64,000 nt of DNA from Cliona cf. orientalis (GCA_963930775.1 OZ005704.1:248001-312000), one strand, 5' to 3'. Numbered from the stretch's first letter, positions 11,389 to 34,909 are shown. Notes: a model not told the origin generated them from the letters alone. Numbers and translations: made by a program.

Positions 11389-14300
11389 TTATTTCAGCTT
11401 AGTCTTCATATGATTAGTGACGGTATCACAGCAGGAGTTAATCTTCTTGCGCAGACTTATGCTCTTCTCTTGTTTGAGCTTCTCCTCGAGAGGGTGAGCC
11501 AGCTCAGCCAGTGGAAGGATATCCGGAGAATTGAGGAGAACATCAATGAGCTGATTCCAAAGGTTGACATCAAACATCCTGGAGAAAGAAAAGAGATAGA
11601 GAGAGAGAGGGAGAAAACAATAAAACCACACAGACATACTGGGTAGCGCAGCCATATATACCTTCTAGTGACTTTAGTTTTTGGTTGATATAGGCCAGTC
11701 TCTGCCTCTTGCTGGATCTCTATGTACTTTCCATGGAGGAGGACATGAAAGGTGGCAGCTAGCCCATAGTAGTCAGCCTGAACAGAATAAGACAGAAAAA
11801 AATTATGACATTTGTGAGAATTATACAACCATTAATTTATGTGTTTTGCTTTACCTGCCATTTCCAAGGCCTTCCCTCGATCATGGCTGGGCACTGAAAT
11901 GCGTCAGTCTCGTTGGAGCCAACAAACATTGCCTCTTCCGGAAACACTTGAGTATCGATGGAACAGCCAAAGTCGATGAGACACACCCCTTTCCCTCGGA
12001 GGGTACCAAAACTGAACTGCCTCTCGTTCAAAAGTGGCCTACAAATGCAAAAAAAGTAAATTTCCTTGCTTGAGCAGACAGCTAGTGGGTCATTCCAAGC
12101 TTTTCAATAATGTTATTGTATGCAGAAAAAGCAAGATGGCCAATTTACTGATTCTCATAATACTTTTATAGTGCAGCTTGCATATTCATATAATATAGTA
12201 GAGAGGAAAGGTATTTATACATAGCATTGTACCTGAGGTCCTTGAGCATGAAGTTGTCTGGTTTTACATCAGCGTGTATGATGCCACACCGGTGCAGGGT
12301 GGCCAGGGCTGAGAGCATCTCGTAGCCATAGTAGAATAAAACAGTCTCTGGTACTATGGTCCGGTTGCTGTTGTAAGCATTCACCAGATCCTAAGAACAA
12401 TCCAACAGTATAATATCAGTAATATAATAATTACCGTATAGCCGGAAATATTGGCGGGAATTAAATTTGGCGGTTGAGCCCAAAATCACTATTTCAAGAA
12501 TGTTAGCGGATTTAAATTTGGCGGTTCGGTACGGGATTGCCATACGTATATATGTGAGCAGGAAATTTTGGCGGATTTTAATTTGGCGGTTGTAATATAG
12601 ACCGCCAAACCACCAATTTTCCGGCTATACGGTATTATACTGTTTCCTTGAAAATACATACCAGTAGTGATCCTTGAGGGTAGTACTGCATGGTCAGGAC
12701 TGAGGCATCATTGAATCGATAAGCTTTCTTCACCTCGAGAAAACAATCCTGTGTTTGTGGAAAAAAAGAAATAAATTATGTGCACACCCTGTTTTAATTA
12801 AATGGCTCACCGTCCACATCTGCAGGCCTTTGATACTGAGCCGAGTATGCAGTTCCTCTATCACCGCCAACTCCCACTCCAGAGCTGGACTTTGAATCTA
12901 AAGATACAAAATGTAATATAACGTATATTTTCCAAATTTATAACGTACAGCTTCTCCCTGAAAATCTCTCCCTCCCTCTCAGTTCATACGAAATTACCTA
13001 CCTTGAGTGCCTCCAGTTGTCCCTGGTACTTTCCAACGTAGATTTTGGCAAAGCCACCATCCACTAGTTTCTTTATGCTCTCATACCTCTCTCCTCCCAC
13101 CTCTATACTGTGACCACTGATAATACGGGGGATGTTCCCGCTAATTTTCTCCATCCTCCCGACTGGTACGCCGAGTGTGTTCAACATCATGTTGACAATG
13201 TGCTGTTCAAATGGGTTGATGTCTTCGGGAGGGTGCTGAGTCAGCTGGGAGTGGGGGGTTCCCCCTGATAGGCCACTATGCGAGCTACACATAGAAATAG
13301 CAATATTATTATGTTGTGTACAATGAACAACATTCAAGGGCTTGGGGCCAGTATCATGGAATTTTTGAACCAAATTAAGGCAAATTTACAATGAATAAGC
13401 AAACATAGATCAGGATATTTTCGCCGGTAAAATATTTCAAATTTTTGCATGGTCTAATTTTCATCATATACACGAATGTACGAAATACATCACTGTATTA
13501 ACTAATGTTTAATTGTCGTCAGGAAAGATAGTCGACGAAAAAAATTTAATGACGAAAATTTCCCAATCTACGGTACATATCTTATGAGTACGTACTTGCT
13601 GCTGGCTGAAGAGACGGTGAGTCTGCTTCCGCTAGAGCTGCTCTTATAGCTGCCAGACTCCTCAGTGATGGTGGAAAGGTTGAAAGGACACACTGCGTGC
13701 TGCTGCAGCCTGCTCTTCTCCTTCACACTGGGATTGGTAATCATTACAGGGGCAGGCTTGGTGGAAGGGGGGCTGTGAGCTTCATCATTAGTGCTGGACT
13801 TCTGGCTGATTAGAGGGGGCTCCCCTGGCTGCTGGGGGTTCATCTGCTGGCCGGCCGCAGGAAGGGGAGGAGATGGGGTAGTAGTGGTGGGAGGAGCATG
13901 GGTGTGGTCACCTTTAGAAGGTCGAAAGAACTCAATTTCAGTCAGACCTCCATCAGGAATGGCAGATACATCCCAGGCTAGAGCTGCATAAAGTGAAGAA
14001 ATTTTAGTCATGGAAGGTCCAAAAGCTTAAGAGCATGCCCTATTAAGAGTCCACCCCCCCCCCCCCCCCCCCAATTAGATAATTAATTTTTATGACAATT
14101 GTGAGTAACTGGAAGAATATTACATTGTACACCTGAATGAGCACCCATAGGAGTTGAGACGGGCTCAAAGCTGGTAGGATGGCGGATGTCAAACTGTGTG
14201 AAGCTCTGTTCCATTGTCAAATTTCCCCTCTCTCTATTATCACCACCACCACCTCCACCATGCATAATGGGTGCCTCCAAGGGGGCGTGGTAGACCCTGG

Positions 14301-17300
14301 TGGCTACGCCCACCCCTTGCTGCTTCTTCTGTCCAGATGCAGCAGCCCCAGGGCCAGGGGGAGGGGCATTGCTCCACGAGTCGTGAAAGGGGGCGAGACT
14401 AGACTGATCGGCACAGCTCTCGTCCTCAAATACACTGAATGATGTCATATTGGACTGAGATGCAGTGTAGGAGGCGTGGTCCATCGAGAGCTCAGTGGGT
14501 GGAGCATAAGTGCGCGGTACAGGAAGTTCCTGAAGAGCTCTAGGAGATATAATACATAAAAATTATAGACACAACAATCAGAATTTGCATAATTCTCACC
14601 TTCTCTCTCCCAGTATAGGCTTACTAGTAGCTGCATCTGTCGTCAAAAGTGAGCCATTCTTATTCTGCATCCCACTAATATTGCTACTAACGTTACCTCC
14701 TCGACTTATGTTCCCCCCACGGCTAACATTCCCCCCATGGCTGACGTTCCCCTCATTATCCCCACGGCTGAAATTCATCATCCCACGACTGATGTTCCCC
14801 CCACGGCTGATATTGCTGACGTTCCCCCCGCGGCTGGTGTTCCTGGAATGGTGCGCCCATGAGTCATGAAATACTTCAAATGATTGGCTGTCGCTCAGTG
14901 ATGGCTCCAGCACTGACGATGATGATGTCATCGGTACCTGAGAGAAGGCGGAGCCAGGTCTCTTCCACGGCCCGTGTGTGTCCACCTCTGTGATAGCAAA
15001 TTCACTCTCAAACTTGAGTTGTTCATCAGTCACCTTGGCCTGTGGTAAATAAGTACACAAATTTAGCAGAAAATATCATGAAGATCAGTCAATTTTAGCA
15101 TAAGTTTACACAGTAGCAAAAATTCATATTATTTTACCGCAGTACACCAAATTTGACACAATATTTTACCTTTAGAAATTATACACTCTATTTCTTAAAA
15201 AATTTCACTTACCCTTCTCTCGAGGTCCAGCGTGCTGTTGAAGGTTGCTCGTCCAAAGCTCGAGCTGAGGTGGTGCCTGCTGGAGTTGCCCTCCTCTCCT
15301 CCAAACGTGCTGTCAGCCTCACTGAAGTTCAGCCGAGTGTTGATAAAACCGCTCGCATTCCTGCAAAAAAATGTATATTACATGCAAAATACTCAAAAGA
15401 TAATAATTGTCTCTTATGTGCATACAACAACAAAAACCACACATCCCTCTATTTCTCCTTTCAACTAATTAATTCATTATAAGCAGGGTTGCATACAGGA
15501 TTTTTTTTCTGGGGGGGGGGGGGGGGGGAGGGGCGATCTCATGGATGACTTACGTATGCATATGCGCTGCTGCCATGCGTATATACTAGTAAATAAATCA
15601 CACAATAATGCTGTGATAACAAACGATTTCTTTTTGCTTGTGTATGTCATCATATTATTTGTGTTGTATATATTACATGTATATTATTTTGGAATTCTGG
15701 GGGGGGGGGGAGATCCCAGTGCGCCCCCCCTCTGTATGCAACCCTGATAAGGAGACCACACACTAAGCAGAAAAAAATTGTCTGGAAACAGCCACATAGT
15801 TAAACTGGATGCTTAGAATTATTTAATTTAAATTTATTACTATTATTATACCCTTAGATTATTCTCAGCTTTGAAACACTTGGAAATGAGAGAGGGAGAG
15901 GTGAGAATATCAATTACTTACTTTTGTCCCACGGCAGGCCAGTGCAGTCCACCCTCCATGGAACCAGGAGTGAACTCAAATCCAGACGGCTTCACTCTCT
16001 CCCTTGGTTGGTTCTCCTGGTCTTTGAGGTAACTCAAGTTCTCCTTGTGCACTACACTCGCCTCTTCTACCCTCGGCTGAAGGGGTGGGGCCGATGTCTG
16101 GGTGGGTGGAGCTACGGCTTGATCTCTTTCGATGATCAGCTGTTCCATCTGCCTCATAAAGTCATCTTCTTCTTCATAAGCAGGAGCATTCTCCTTATCT
16201 TCAACGGCGACATGTTTCCCTCCAGTCCTGCCACCACTGCTCAGTGGATTCAATCGATCCTGGCTTTTCTGCAACAGTTCTTGGTCTTGCTCAGCGCAGA
16301 GTAACTCCAATTCATCAAATTGTGGCTCATTCTCCTCCTGAAAGGCAGCTGGTGGCGGGGAGGGAGGTTTGATGCTCTGCAGTGGCTTGCGCTGTCTCTC
16401 CTGCTCTGTCTTCACTGTCCTGCTGGCTGTCAGCTGACGGTTCTCCCTCATGTTCTCCTTGTCTTCTAGGCTACAAAAAAAAACATTGTTAGTCTCTATT
16501 CAAAAGTACGTAAGAAGGCACCAAAATTAATATAAACATTTTTCAATACAAGGCGAATTAGCTTTAAACTGGCAGCATACCGTACTTAATCTAATATAAC
16601 ACATGGAAAAAATAATTTTGAAAAACGTGTGTTTTCTGGTAAAGGTCGTCAGTTGTTGAACGTTATGAGAATTCGTAAAATGCTAATATTGGATCATGCA
16701 TTGTATTCAATTAACTACGGTACTACTCTCCTTTTATCAACACTTTTGGTTACACATACCTGTTCTTAGCTTTACTTCCAAAGGCATTTTTGTTGAAGGA
16801 AGAGCTCTGTACCAGCTGCATGGCACCGGGTTTGAACAAGTCAGGGACGCAGGGCACGTGCATTGTGATGTGTCCCCCTCCAGCCATCGTCATATCCATA
16901 TCACACTCTCCCCCGGAGTCATTGAGGAAGGAGGGGGTGTACTGGGGGAGACGGGCTCTCACTATTTCAGGCTGGAGTTCCCCTCCCTCTCTAGGGTAGA
17001 CTAGCTCCTTTGGGTAGTAGACTTTCACTCCAGGCTGCTTGTAGAATGCATCGTTACGTTCACACTAGATATAAAGGACATAGAATAATGAGTACTGAAT
17101 TGGTTATCAAATAAGAGAAGAAATTGAAATATGCATTGAGAGAGAGAGAGTATTCTCACAGGTTCATCTTCCCAGCTTGAGGTAGCAGTTTGTTTGCTGG
17201 AGGGGACACTGCTATTTGAAGTCGACGATATTGGCTGCTGCACTTGTGACTGTCTCAAAGCCTCCAACCTCAGCTGAAGCTTCTTCATTGGCTGAGCATT

Positions 17301-17860
17301 TTGAGCCATGGCCCTCTCAACCAATTTAATAGCTTCATCCACTTTACCCTTCTCCCCAAGAGCAGCAGCATATGTGTCATAGAATGGGGCATAGTGTGGA
17401 CCTATGCTGTTCTCTAACATGTGCTGGTAGATGGCTATTGGCTCTGTGCAAATCTTGGCCTGTCATGAGGGAATAAATAACGGATAATTAGGTCAAAATT
17501 ATCACCCATACACAGCCAGCTGGCTAGGTACACAAGGTAAAAAAAAATTCAAATTTACTGACCATTTTGAGGTATATAGTGGCCAGCCTGTAGTCGCTTT
17601 TGTAGCCAGACATGTTGCTCCATGAGAAATATTGTACACAGCGCTGAAGAGTCTTTTTGTAACACTCGTGGCGAGCTAACTTATTCGCCTCCATCCACTC
17701 GAGGTGAGCGCTCCACACGGAGAGAGGGTCTGCACCATCTTCCTCCACCTCCTTAAGCTTTCTTTCAAATTTCCTGTGGCAATACAAACGTTAGAACGCG
17801 CTAGTGTGAGAGTTACGGCCGAGAATAGGCTTACTTTGTTTCAGCTTCTAGGTCCACCAT
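11389..17860 (-). CDS. BUB1: MadBub spindle-checkpoint kinase (BUB1/BUBR1 ancestor type)
   Basis: Large multi-exon gene for the kinetochore checkpoint kinase. The start MVDLEAETK at 17860 leads into the Mad3/BUB1 TPR domain (DPLSVWSAHLEWMEANK, IAIYQHMLENSIGPHYAPFY, about 17300-17780). Next is a BUB3-binding GLEBS-like segment (YYPKELVYPREGGELQPEI, about 16980-17020). Two KEN degrons follow (DKENAP near 16195, HKENLS near 16040), then a long disordered region with an SRGGN repeat (about 14690-14855) and two FHDSW motifs. The C-terminal kinase (about 13110-11389) keeps a glycine loop (DGGFAKIYVG), ALK lysine, WEL glutamate, HADVKPDNF catalytic loop, DFG (LIDFGCSID), and the BUB1-specific FQCPAMI and DYYGLAAT segments. 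Vertebrates split these roles: BUBR1 keeps KEN boxes and a dead kinase, BUB1 the active kinase. One protein here has both. No N-terminal KEN was found before the TPR domain. Confidence 0.92.
12434..12632. mobile_element. MITE family A, copy 2 (in MadBub intron)
   Basis: 199 bp with termini CCGTATAGCCGGAAA and TTTTCCGGCTATACGG, near-perfect inverted repeats flanked by TA. The body is closely similar to the copy at 9765-9956, including the GGCGGTTGAGCCCAAAAT segment. It lies inside an intron of the kinase domain. Confidence 0.85.
13404..13573. mobile_element. MITE family B, diverged copy 2 (in MadBub intron)
   Basis: The left end ATAGATCAGGATATTTTCG and right end GACGAAAATTTCCCAATCTA form an imperfect inverted repeat related to the element at 10339-10526. 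The interior shares AATTTTCAT and ACGAAA words but is diverged. Boundaries are approximate. Confidence 0.5.
15484..15746. mobile_element. 263-bp inverted-repeat element with poly-G, 5-bp target duplication
   Basis: Perfect 15-bp inverted ends (CAGGGTTGCATACAG left, CTGTATGCAACCCTG right) are flanked by the direct repeat ATAAG on both sides. Inside each end are long G or C homopolymers (about 15510-15530, 15700-15710, 15724-15730). It sits in a MadBub intron. The CAGGG terminus recalls hAT elements, but a 5-bp duplication is not typical of hAT, so the superfamily is left open. Confidence 0.75.
16580..16720. mobile_element. MITE family C, copy 1 (in MadBub intron)
   Basis: About 141 bp between TACCGTACTTAATC and TTAACTACGGTA, flanked by TA. 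The core GAAAAACGTG...TTTTCTGGTAAAGGTCGTC and the right part GGATCAT(G/A)C(A/G)TTGTATTCAATT are shared with 59303-59466. The same GGTAAAGGTCGTC word recurs at three other places in the window. Confidence 0.75.
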
Positions 17861-18022
17861 GGTTGCAAAGCTGCTGACCTGATTCCCGCGCTTTTCTAAA
17901 AAAAAAAATTCTCGAAGTTCAAAGGTCTCAGCGCAGCGCCGTCCATTGCATTTCGCGCGCGCGGGAACTTCAAACACAAGAGTGCAAGCATAAAAGGCAC
18001 CACAATAATGACAAAAATCAAA

Positions 18023-19176
18023 CTAATCATCATCTGGAAAGAAGACTCTATCTATTTTAGTATCTTCATCTGTGAAAGGAATGTCTTTGCAACGCATTGC
18101 ACTATAGGCCATTGCTGCAGGAGAAAGGAGAGAGAGGTATGACATTGTTTATGTGGTTGAAGTATTGGGGAAGGGGGGGGGGGAGGTAAAATAATATACA
18201 GTAGTCTGTGTACACTCACCAATGACCTTGGGGTTGCAGCCTTTACTTGTACACTTTCTAAAATAGCTGTCGTAGAAACCCTGCACGATATTCAATAATT
18301 ATTATGGCCAATGTTTGAATTTTTCTACCAACATTATAATTTCCAACTCACCATTCCCCAGCCAATTCTGAGCCCTTCCTATTACCGTAGCAACCAAAAA
18401 AGAGCCACTTTTTTAAATTAGAACCAACAAGCAATGTATAGACTCACTTTGGTAAAGCCAAGCCCGGGGAAAATGATAAGGTCCAAACCACCAGAGGAGA
18501 GAGCCTCTTCCCTCCCATCATCAGCTAAATTTTAGAAGGTATTTATTTTAATAGTACATCAAAGAGATTATTTTATGTACCAGAGGGTTGTTGAATGTTC
18601 CATCTTGTCTTGGGAAGGCTGTGGACGTCCTCCATGGAATGAACACGGTACATGTCCATTACCATGAAGGATGACTCATAGCTGGGCACAAAACACACTC
18701 GCCCACTGGAGAAGATATCCTGTGAAAACAGATGAAAGTGTGGCACATACTTATCATTAGTATGCATTGATTTTTTATGCAGAAAGTGCAGCCAATGTAG
18801 TCGCGCGTGGCCATGTGTTAGTCCAGACTAACCCCGGCCGTGTGAGATTTTGGGTACATTTCGTGATGAATAGCCTCTTACCCTGAGAACTCCTTCAGTC
18901 TGAATCTCCATAGGCATGCTCAGATACACCGATACTCTCTTACTAGACTGGTACTCCTCACTGGAAAGCAGCTGTGGAGAGAAAAGAGTGGAGCTACACT
19001 TGATCTTTCATACATCATGCACATGGATGGGCTCATAATTTTTGTACCTTTCTGACAAGCTTTTCTGACTCTTCCTTCCTTTGTTGATCCGTCATGGCCG
19101 TCAGAGCCTGTCGAAGTGTCTTTCGTAGCTCCTGCTTCGCCGCGCGGACAGCTGTGAGGGCCTCGCTCGCAGCCAT
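18023..19176 (-). CDS. MTHFS: 5-formyltetrahydrofolate cyclo-ligase (MTHFS)
   Basis: Enzyme that converts 5-formyl-THF to 5,10-methenyl-THF with ATP, returning stored folate to the one-carbon pool. The start MAASEALTAVRAAKQELRK at 19176 is preferred over an in-frame Met 13 codons upstream, because it aligns with the family start and leaves room for the XPD promoter. Following exons read KRVSVYLSMPMEIQTEGVL, DIFSSGRVCFVPSYESSFMV, LPKTRWNIQQPS, EEALSSGGLDLIIFPGLGF, then GLRIGWGMGFYDSYF and finally PFTDEDTKIDRVFFPDDD before the stop at 18023. The length is about 200 aa, normal for the family. Odd point: the ATP-site motif, GRGKGYYD in the human enzyme, reads GWGMGFYD here, replacing the Arg and Lys. 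Splice phases are consistent across this motif, so a mis-splice is not the obvious cause. Confidence 0.9.
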
Positions 19177-19282
19177 GATGGTGAGTCCACAATGGTGCGC
19201 TTTTATTAGGAACAATAAAGTTTTGATGCGCTTTATTTGGAAATATCCACACGTGTCTATTCTGGTACATGGTTGCTCGAAA
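19177..19282. promoter_or_regulatory. 106-bp bidirectional promoter gap, MTHFS / XPD
   Basis: Only 106 bp separate the divergent start codons of MTHFS and XPD. The core promoters and 5' UTRs of both must fit here or overlap the neighbouring exons. No TATA box is obvious. Confidence 0.4.
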
Positions 19283-30711
<11,429 letters not shown>

Positions 30712-30949
30712 TTCAAGTCACATCATTTCATCTTTGTCTGTTGCTATTGATTTTTGTACTTATTATCTTTTGTACATTTTTGGCCACCATTTTCATTGTG
30801 CGCATGCGTGAACGGTGGTATGAGGATCGCGCGGCGCGGATTTCCTTTGATGTGGTTACGTTTTACAAGGCCTCATGTTAAAAAGCACAAAGCGCGCGCA
30901 GCTGTTCGCAAAGTTCAATTTGAGTTGAGTGAGAAAAGTTTGTGCTACT

Positions 30950-33900
30950 ATGAATCGCTCATGTTCTCAAAGTTCTAACTTGAACCAAGGCCTGAACGTG
31001 TCTCAGGGCCGCGGCGGGCTGGGCGCTGGTGAGGCTGGTGTCAAAATCGGCGGTCTCTGGAAGCGCTCGCAAGGCGTCTCTCGCTTCACGAAGCCCAACT
31101 ACAAGCACAGAGTGTTCATTCTGACCGAGCAGGCTCTCTCCTACTACCAAGGCACCATTGATGTGAGTATATACATGTAGATGCATTTTCGCACAAATTG
31201 TTTAATAGTCTATCACACTAGCTAGGTAGATATGGCTCAAAAATAGACATAATTTCCAGTGCACTGTTAATTTGTGTAGCTGCAGCCGTATTAATTTTAT
31301 TCTTTCTCTCGCTTCATGCACAATTCGTGATATTATAGAGAATCGGTCAACTGAAGGGCCGAGTGGCACTCGACACAGTGCGTGCCGTGGAGTTTGTGGA
31401 AGACGGTGCATTCAAACTCGCCCACACATTCCAGGTAAACTTTTTTGATTGTTAAATATTTATATGTGGTTGTGGTATTTTCATGTCATAGTTGTCTTTC
31501 ACTATAATCAGAGAATAATTCAAAACAGTTTGCTTTTCCCCCTCCATTTGACATCAAACCTTTAAAAAAAAATTATCTCTTGTTCGCATATTATAGCTAG
31601 CCTATGCACACTGCACCACTGGCGCCGGCATCTCAAAACTGTGTGTATTGGATAACAGCAAAATGAGGCAGTTTGGAAGGTATGTGTGTGACAAACACAT
31701 TAATTGGGCTTACAATGCCTCATTCCAAAGCTTCCAAGCTTTTTGATGTGCTGGTCAGGTATAGTATTATTATACCTATCGCATTCCAGTGTGTGTACTG
31801 GGGCCAAGTGCTACTGCTCTATATGGCACCGAATTGTTGGGTAGCAATTGTGGCCTGGCCCAGCCTCGCCTCGTGATGTATCGAAACTTGCTTACATATT
31901 ATTGGTACAGTCTACGTACATAGCTATATATAAGTATAGCCTAGGCTGCCACCTGGACCAGTCTGCACTCGTCTTGCTGTATTAGTCAGTCTGAAAGTTG
32001 TAAAACAACCATTTTGGTGATGTGTGTTCAGTTTACATCCTGCCCTGCTGCATGGCGGGGCCAGGCCAAGGCTTGGGTTAGGAGTACTAGAAAGCAGTGA
32101 CCACACACATACACTCAAGGCATAGCTGTGGTTCTTGGGAAGCGCTGTGGTTGCCTTGAGTAAGCCAATTTGGTCTTTTAATTTTATTTCCCGTTCACAC
32201 GCTAAAAAAGCCACTCAACTTCATCTCCAGCATTCTTTAAACATCTTTAGAGTGATTATCGTTCAAACATTAGCGCCTCCTCTCTCTCCCTCTTCCCCTA
32301 ACCGCTGTAAAGTAGGAACGATTATCATGACATTGTAAAGAATTAACACATACCTCCCCCCCTCTCTCTCCCTCTCATGATGGATAGTAATCTAACACCG
32401 TATCTTCCATTAGGAACACAATGGCTACCAGCAGCTGTTCCCTTGGCTTTGATCGATATTCAGCAGCATTACATAAGATAAACACTGCTCTAGCGCTCTA
32501 TCATGGCCTGCTGCACTCAAAAGCAGATCATGTTTCTCTCTCTGTGTGTTAGCTAGAGAATATCATCAGTGTGGCCAACTCCCACATGTATCGATCGTGT
32601 ACCGTAACACAAGCCAGGCGGTCTGGTGTTTGTGTCACAAGCCTCTGTTCAACTGCTTGAGTAACGCTATCATCATCATGAAATGCCTCAGTTGCAGTCA
32701 CCTGTGACCCAAGGGACTGCCGGCTAGCTGGCTACCTCTGCTCTGATGATGTGTTTATCGATTCAAACAAATTACGTACAGCACAATAAAAAATATAATT
32801 GTCACTTAGTAATAGATGAATAGTCTCCTTTCGACCGGGGCCCAGCTGTGTGTAGGAATGTGTTATGTCGTGTCGTGAATTATGTCGTTCAGATGTAGTT
32901 ATGCTCATTGGTCAGCCAACTAGCATGCAGTGTTGCCATACATACCAGGGCACTAATCGGGAACAGATGTGTCCATCATATTTTTATTAAAATTTATACT
33001 AAATTTTTCAACTATTTCTGCTCGCTTTTGCACAGGTTGTATATCAGAGCAAGAAGCATGGATTTGTCACTCTCTATGTCACAGCAACTGACAACAAGCA
33101 CTGTGCTGACTGGGTGGCTTCACTCAGACAAGGTGAGGGGGACAGATCAAATAGACGAGGGACAGAGAGAGAGGGGGGGGGGGGAGGGAGAAAGTTTGAT
33201 TACTCTATTTGTCCTGTACACTGGGGAAAGCCTGCACTAGCTGAGTAGGGAAATCCAAGAGAGTGTCTGTCACGAGTTGTTTGTACTTGGTTCCTTTACA
33301 AAAGAAGGAAGAGTAGCTCATGACCTTTGTACCTTTCCACCTGTTGCTTTACTAATTATTTAACAATACAAAATATTTACACCAATACACGCATGCACAC
33401 GAATCAATAATGATTTATTTATCCATCACACCACTTGTATTCTAGCTTGCTACTTCAATCGAGACATGCTGATGCATTTCCATCCCGGCGCCATGATGAA
33501 GGGCAAGTGGTCGTGTTGCAGTCAGCAGGGCAAGACCACTCTCGGCTGTCAACCAACCTACCATCTCCTCACACGGAGCTCCTCGAGATACGCTCAAATG
33601 AGACGTAGGGACACGCTGACCAGCACTGGCCACAGACGACCGAGGAATAATACCACCGGTCCTTACTCAACGCTTGATCGACAGTCACTGGCGAACTGTA
33701 GCCACATTGGTGAGGTGGATGGAAATCACGCAGTTCAAGGGGGAAGACCTGGCCAGGGCCTGAGCAACAGTTGTATGAATCTGACAATACATGCGCCACA
33801 GCACAGGATTGAGTCTTTCGTGGCCAACGATGATACTACTTCAGGGGCTGGGGACAGGGATGGAGGGGATCTGGCGTCGCAGAGGAGCAGCCGAGTGTCC

Positions 33901-34656
33901 ACTGATCACTCAGTCGGAATGGATAGCATCACGCTCACGACGAGGGTAGCGATGCGGGAGACCACACCTACCGGATTCGAGGGGGAGGGGCCAGAGGGAG
34001 ACTACGAAGATCAGAGTGCCGCGGATATGGATGTAAGTGGAGGGAGTGAGAGGCGTTTGTCTCAAGGCCGGCAGTATGGTTCGAAACGACAGAGTCGGTC
34101 TCAGGTGGCTCCGGAACCAGACATGAGCACTCCAGCTAAGCATTTCCCCCTATGTAGAAGTCACCCTCTCGAGATGGAACACAAAAGCTTGACTCTACCG
34201 AATCCCAAATCAAAATCTCGCGTTAAATCAGTCGAGTCACAGAGATACGTGAACTCTATGGAGCTGGCTTGTGAGGGAAGCCCCGCCCCTCATCCTGTCC
34301 CTCCCCCTCGCCATCATCGAAAGCACCACCCCCTAGCAACGACCACGCCCAATTCCCTGACTGGCTCCATACACTACATCCCACCCAACAAGCCCAGCAG
34401 CGATGCTACGACGGCCCCTACCAAATTACAACAGGGAAGCGAGGAGTCAAGTATGGACACAACTGGGAGATTGAAACACAGTCACACATTTGCCGTCCAG
34501 TGTCGAAATCAGGCTGTGAGTCGAGCCATTGAACAGCACCTAGCACCTCATGCTCAGCTGATGCCCAAGAACTGCAGTCAGAGTATGAATGCCCTCTCAA
34601 AACCAATGATTGAGCCAAAATTCTCCCTCACAAACCCCAATGTTGTCCATGTGTGA
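30950..34656 (+). CDS. PH domain plus Btk-type zinc motif protein without kinase
   Basis: Four exons (30950-31162, 31339-31434, 33036-33132, 33446-34656) give 538 aa. Residues about 30-135 form a PH domain (GVKIGGLWKRSQG, NYKHRVFILTEQALSYYQG, FQVVYQSKKHGFVTLYVTA, CADWVASLRQ), expected to bind phosphoinositides or membrane. Directly after it is a Btk zinc motif with His148, Cys159, Cys160 and Cys170; the spacing H-x10-CC-x9-C equals that of Btk. In Tec kinases and some Ras-GAPs this pair is followed by SH3-SH2-kinase or preceded by C2-RasGAP. Here the remaining about 365 residues are low-complexity and polar, with proline runs (PAPHPVPPPRHHRKHH, about 34280) and no recognisable domain before the stop. 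I infer an adaptor or lipid-binding regulator. It starts 238 bp after XPD on the same strand. Confidence 0.8.
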
Positions 34657-34909
34657 TTAGATAGCGGTACACCTAAATATTATAAGAATCTGATAATTTT
34701 TGTGGTCTTGTAGATGCACACACGTCATTACTTTATATCATTCCCATTCGTTTCTGTGTACACTTTTTCATTTAAATTAATCATCTGATCTCTGGATATT
34801 TATGATTCGTTGAGTACATCTATTCAGCTTCAAGTATCTCACAAAAATCACTGAATCGCAATCATGCTGTAAATTTCTCAATAATAATATCTTTTGCATT
34901 CGAGTTTTA

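Noticed and set aside
31597..31679. Possible extra exon in the PH/Btk gene (LAYAHCTTGAGISKLC frame with splice-like ends)
   Set aside because: Its 83-bp length would shift the frame into the next exon, and the PH fold is complete without it.
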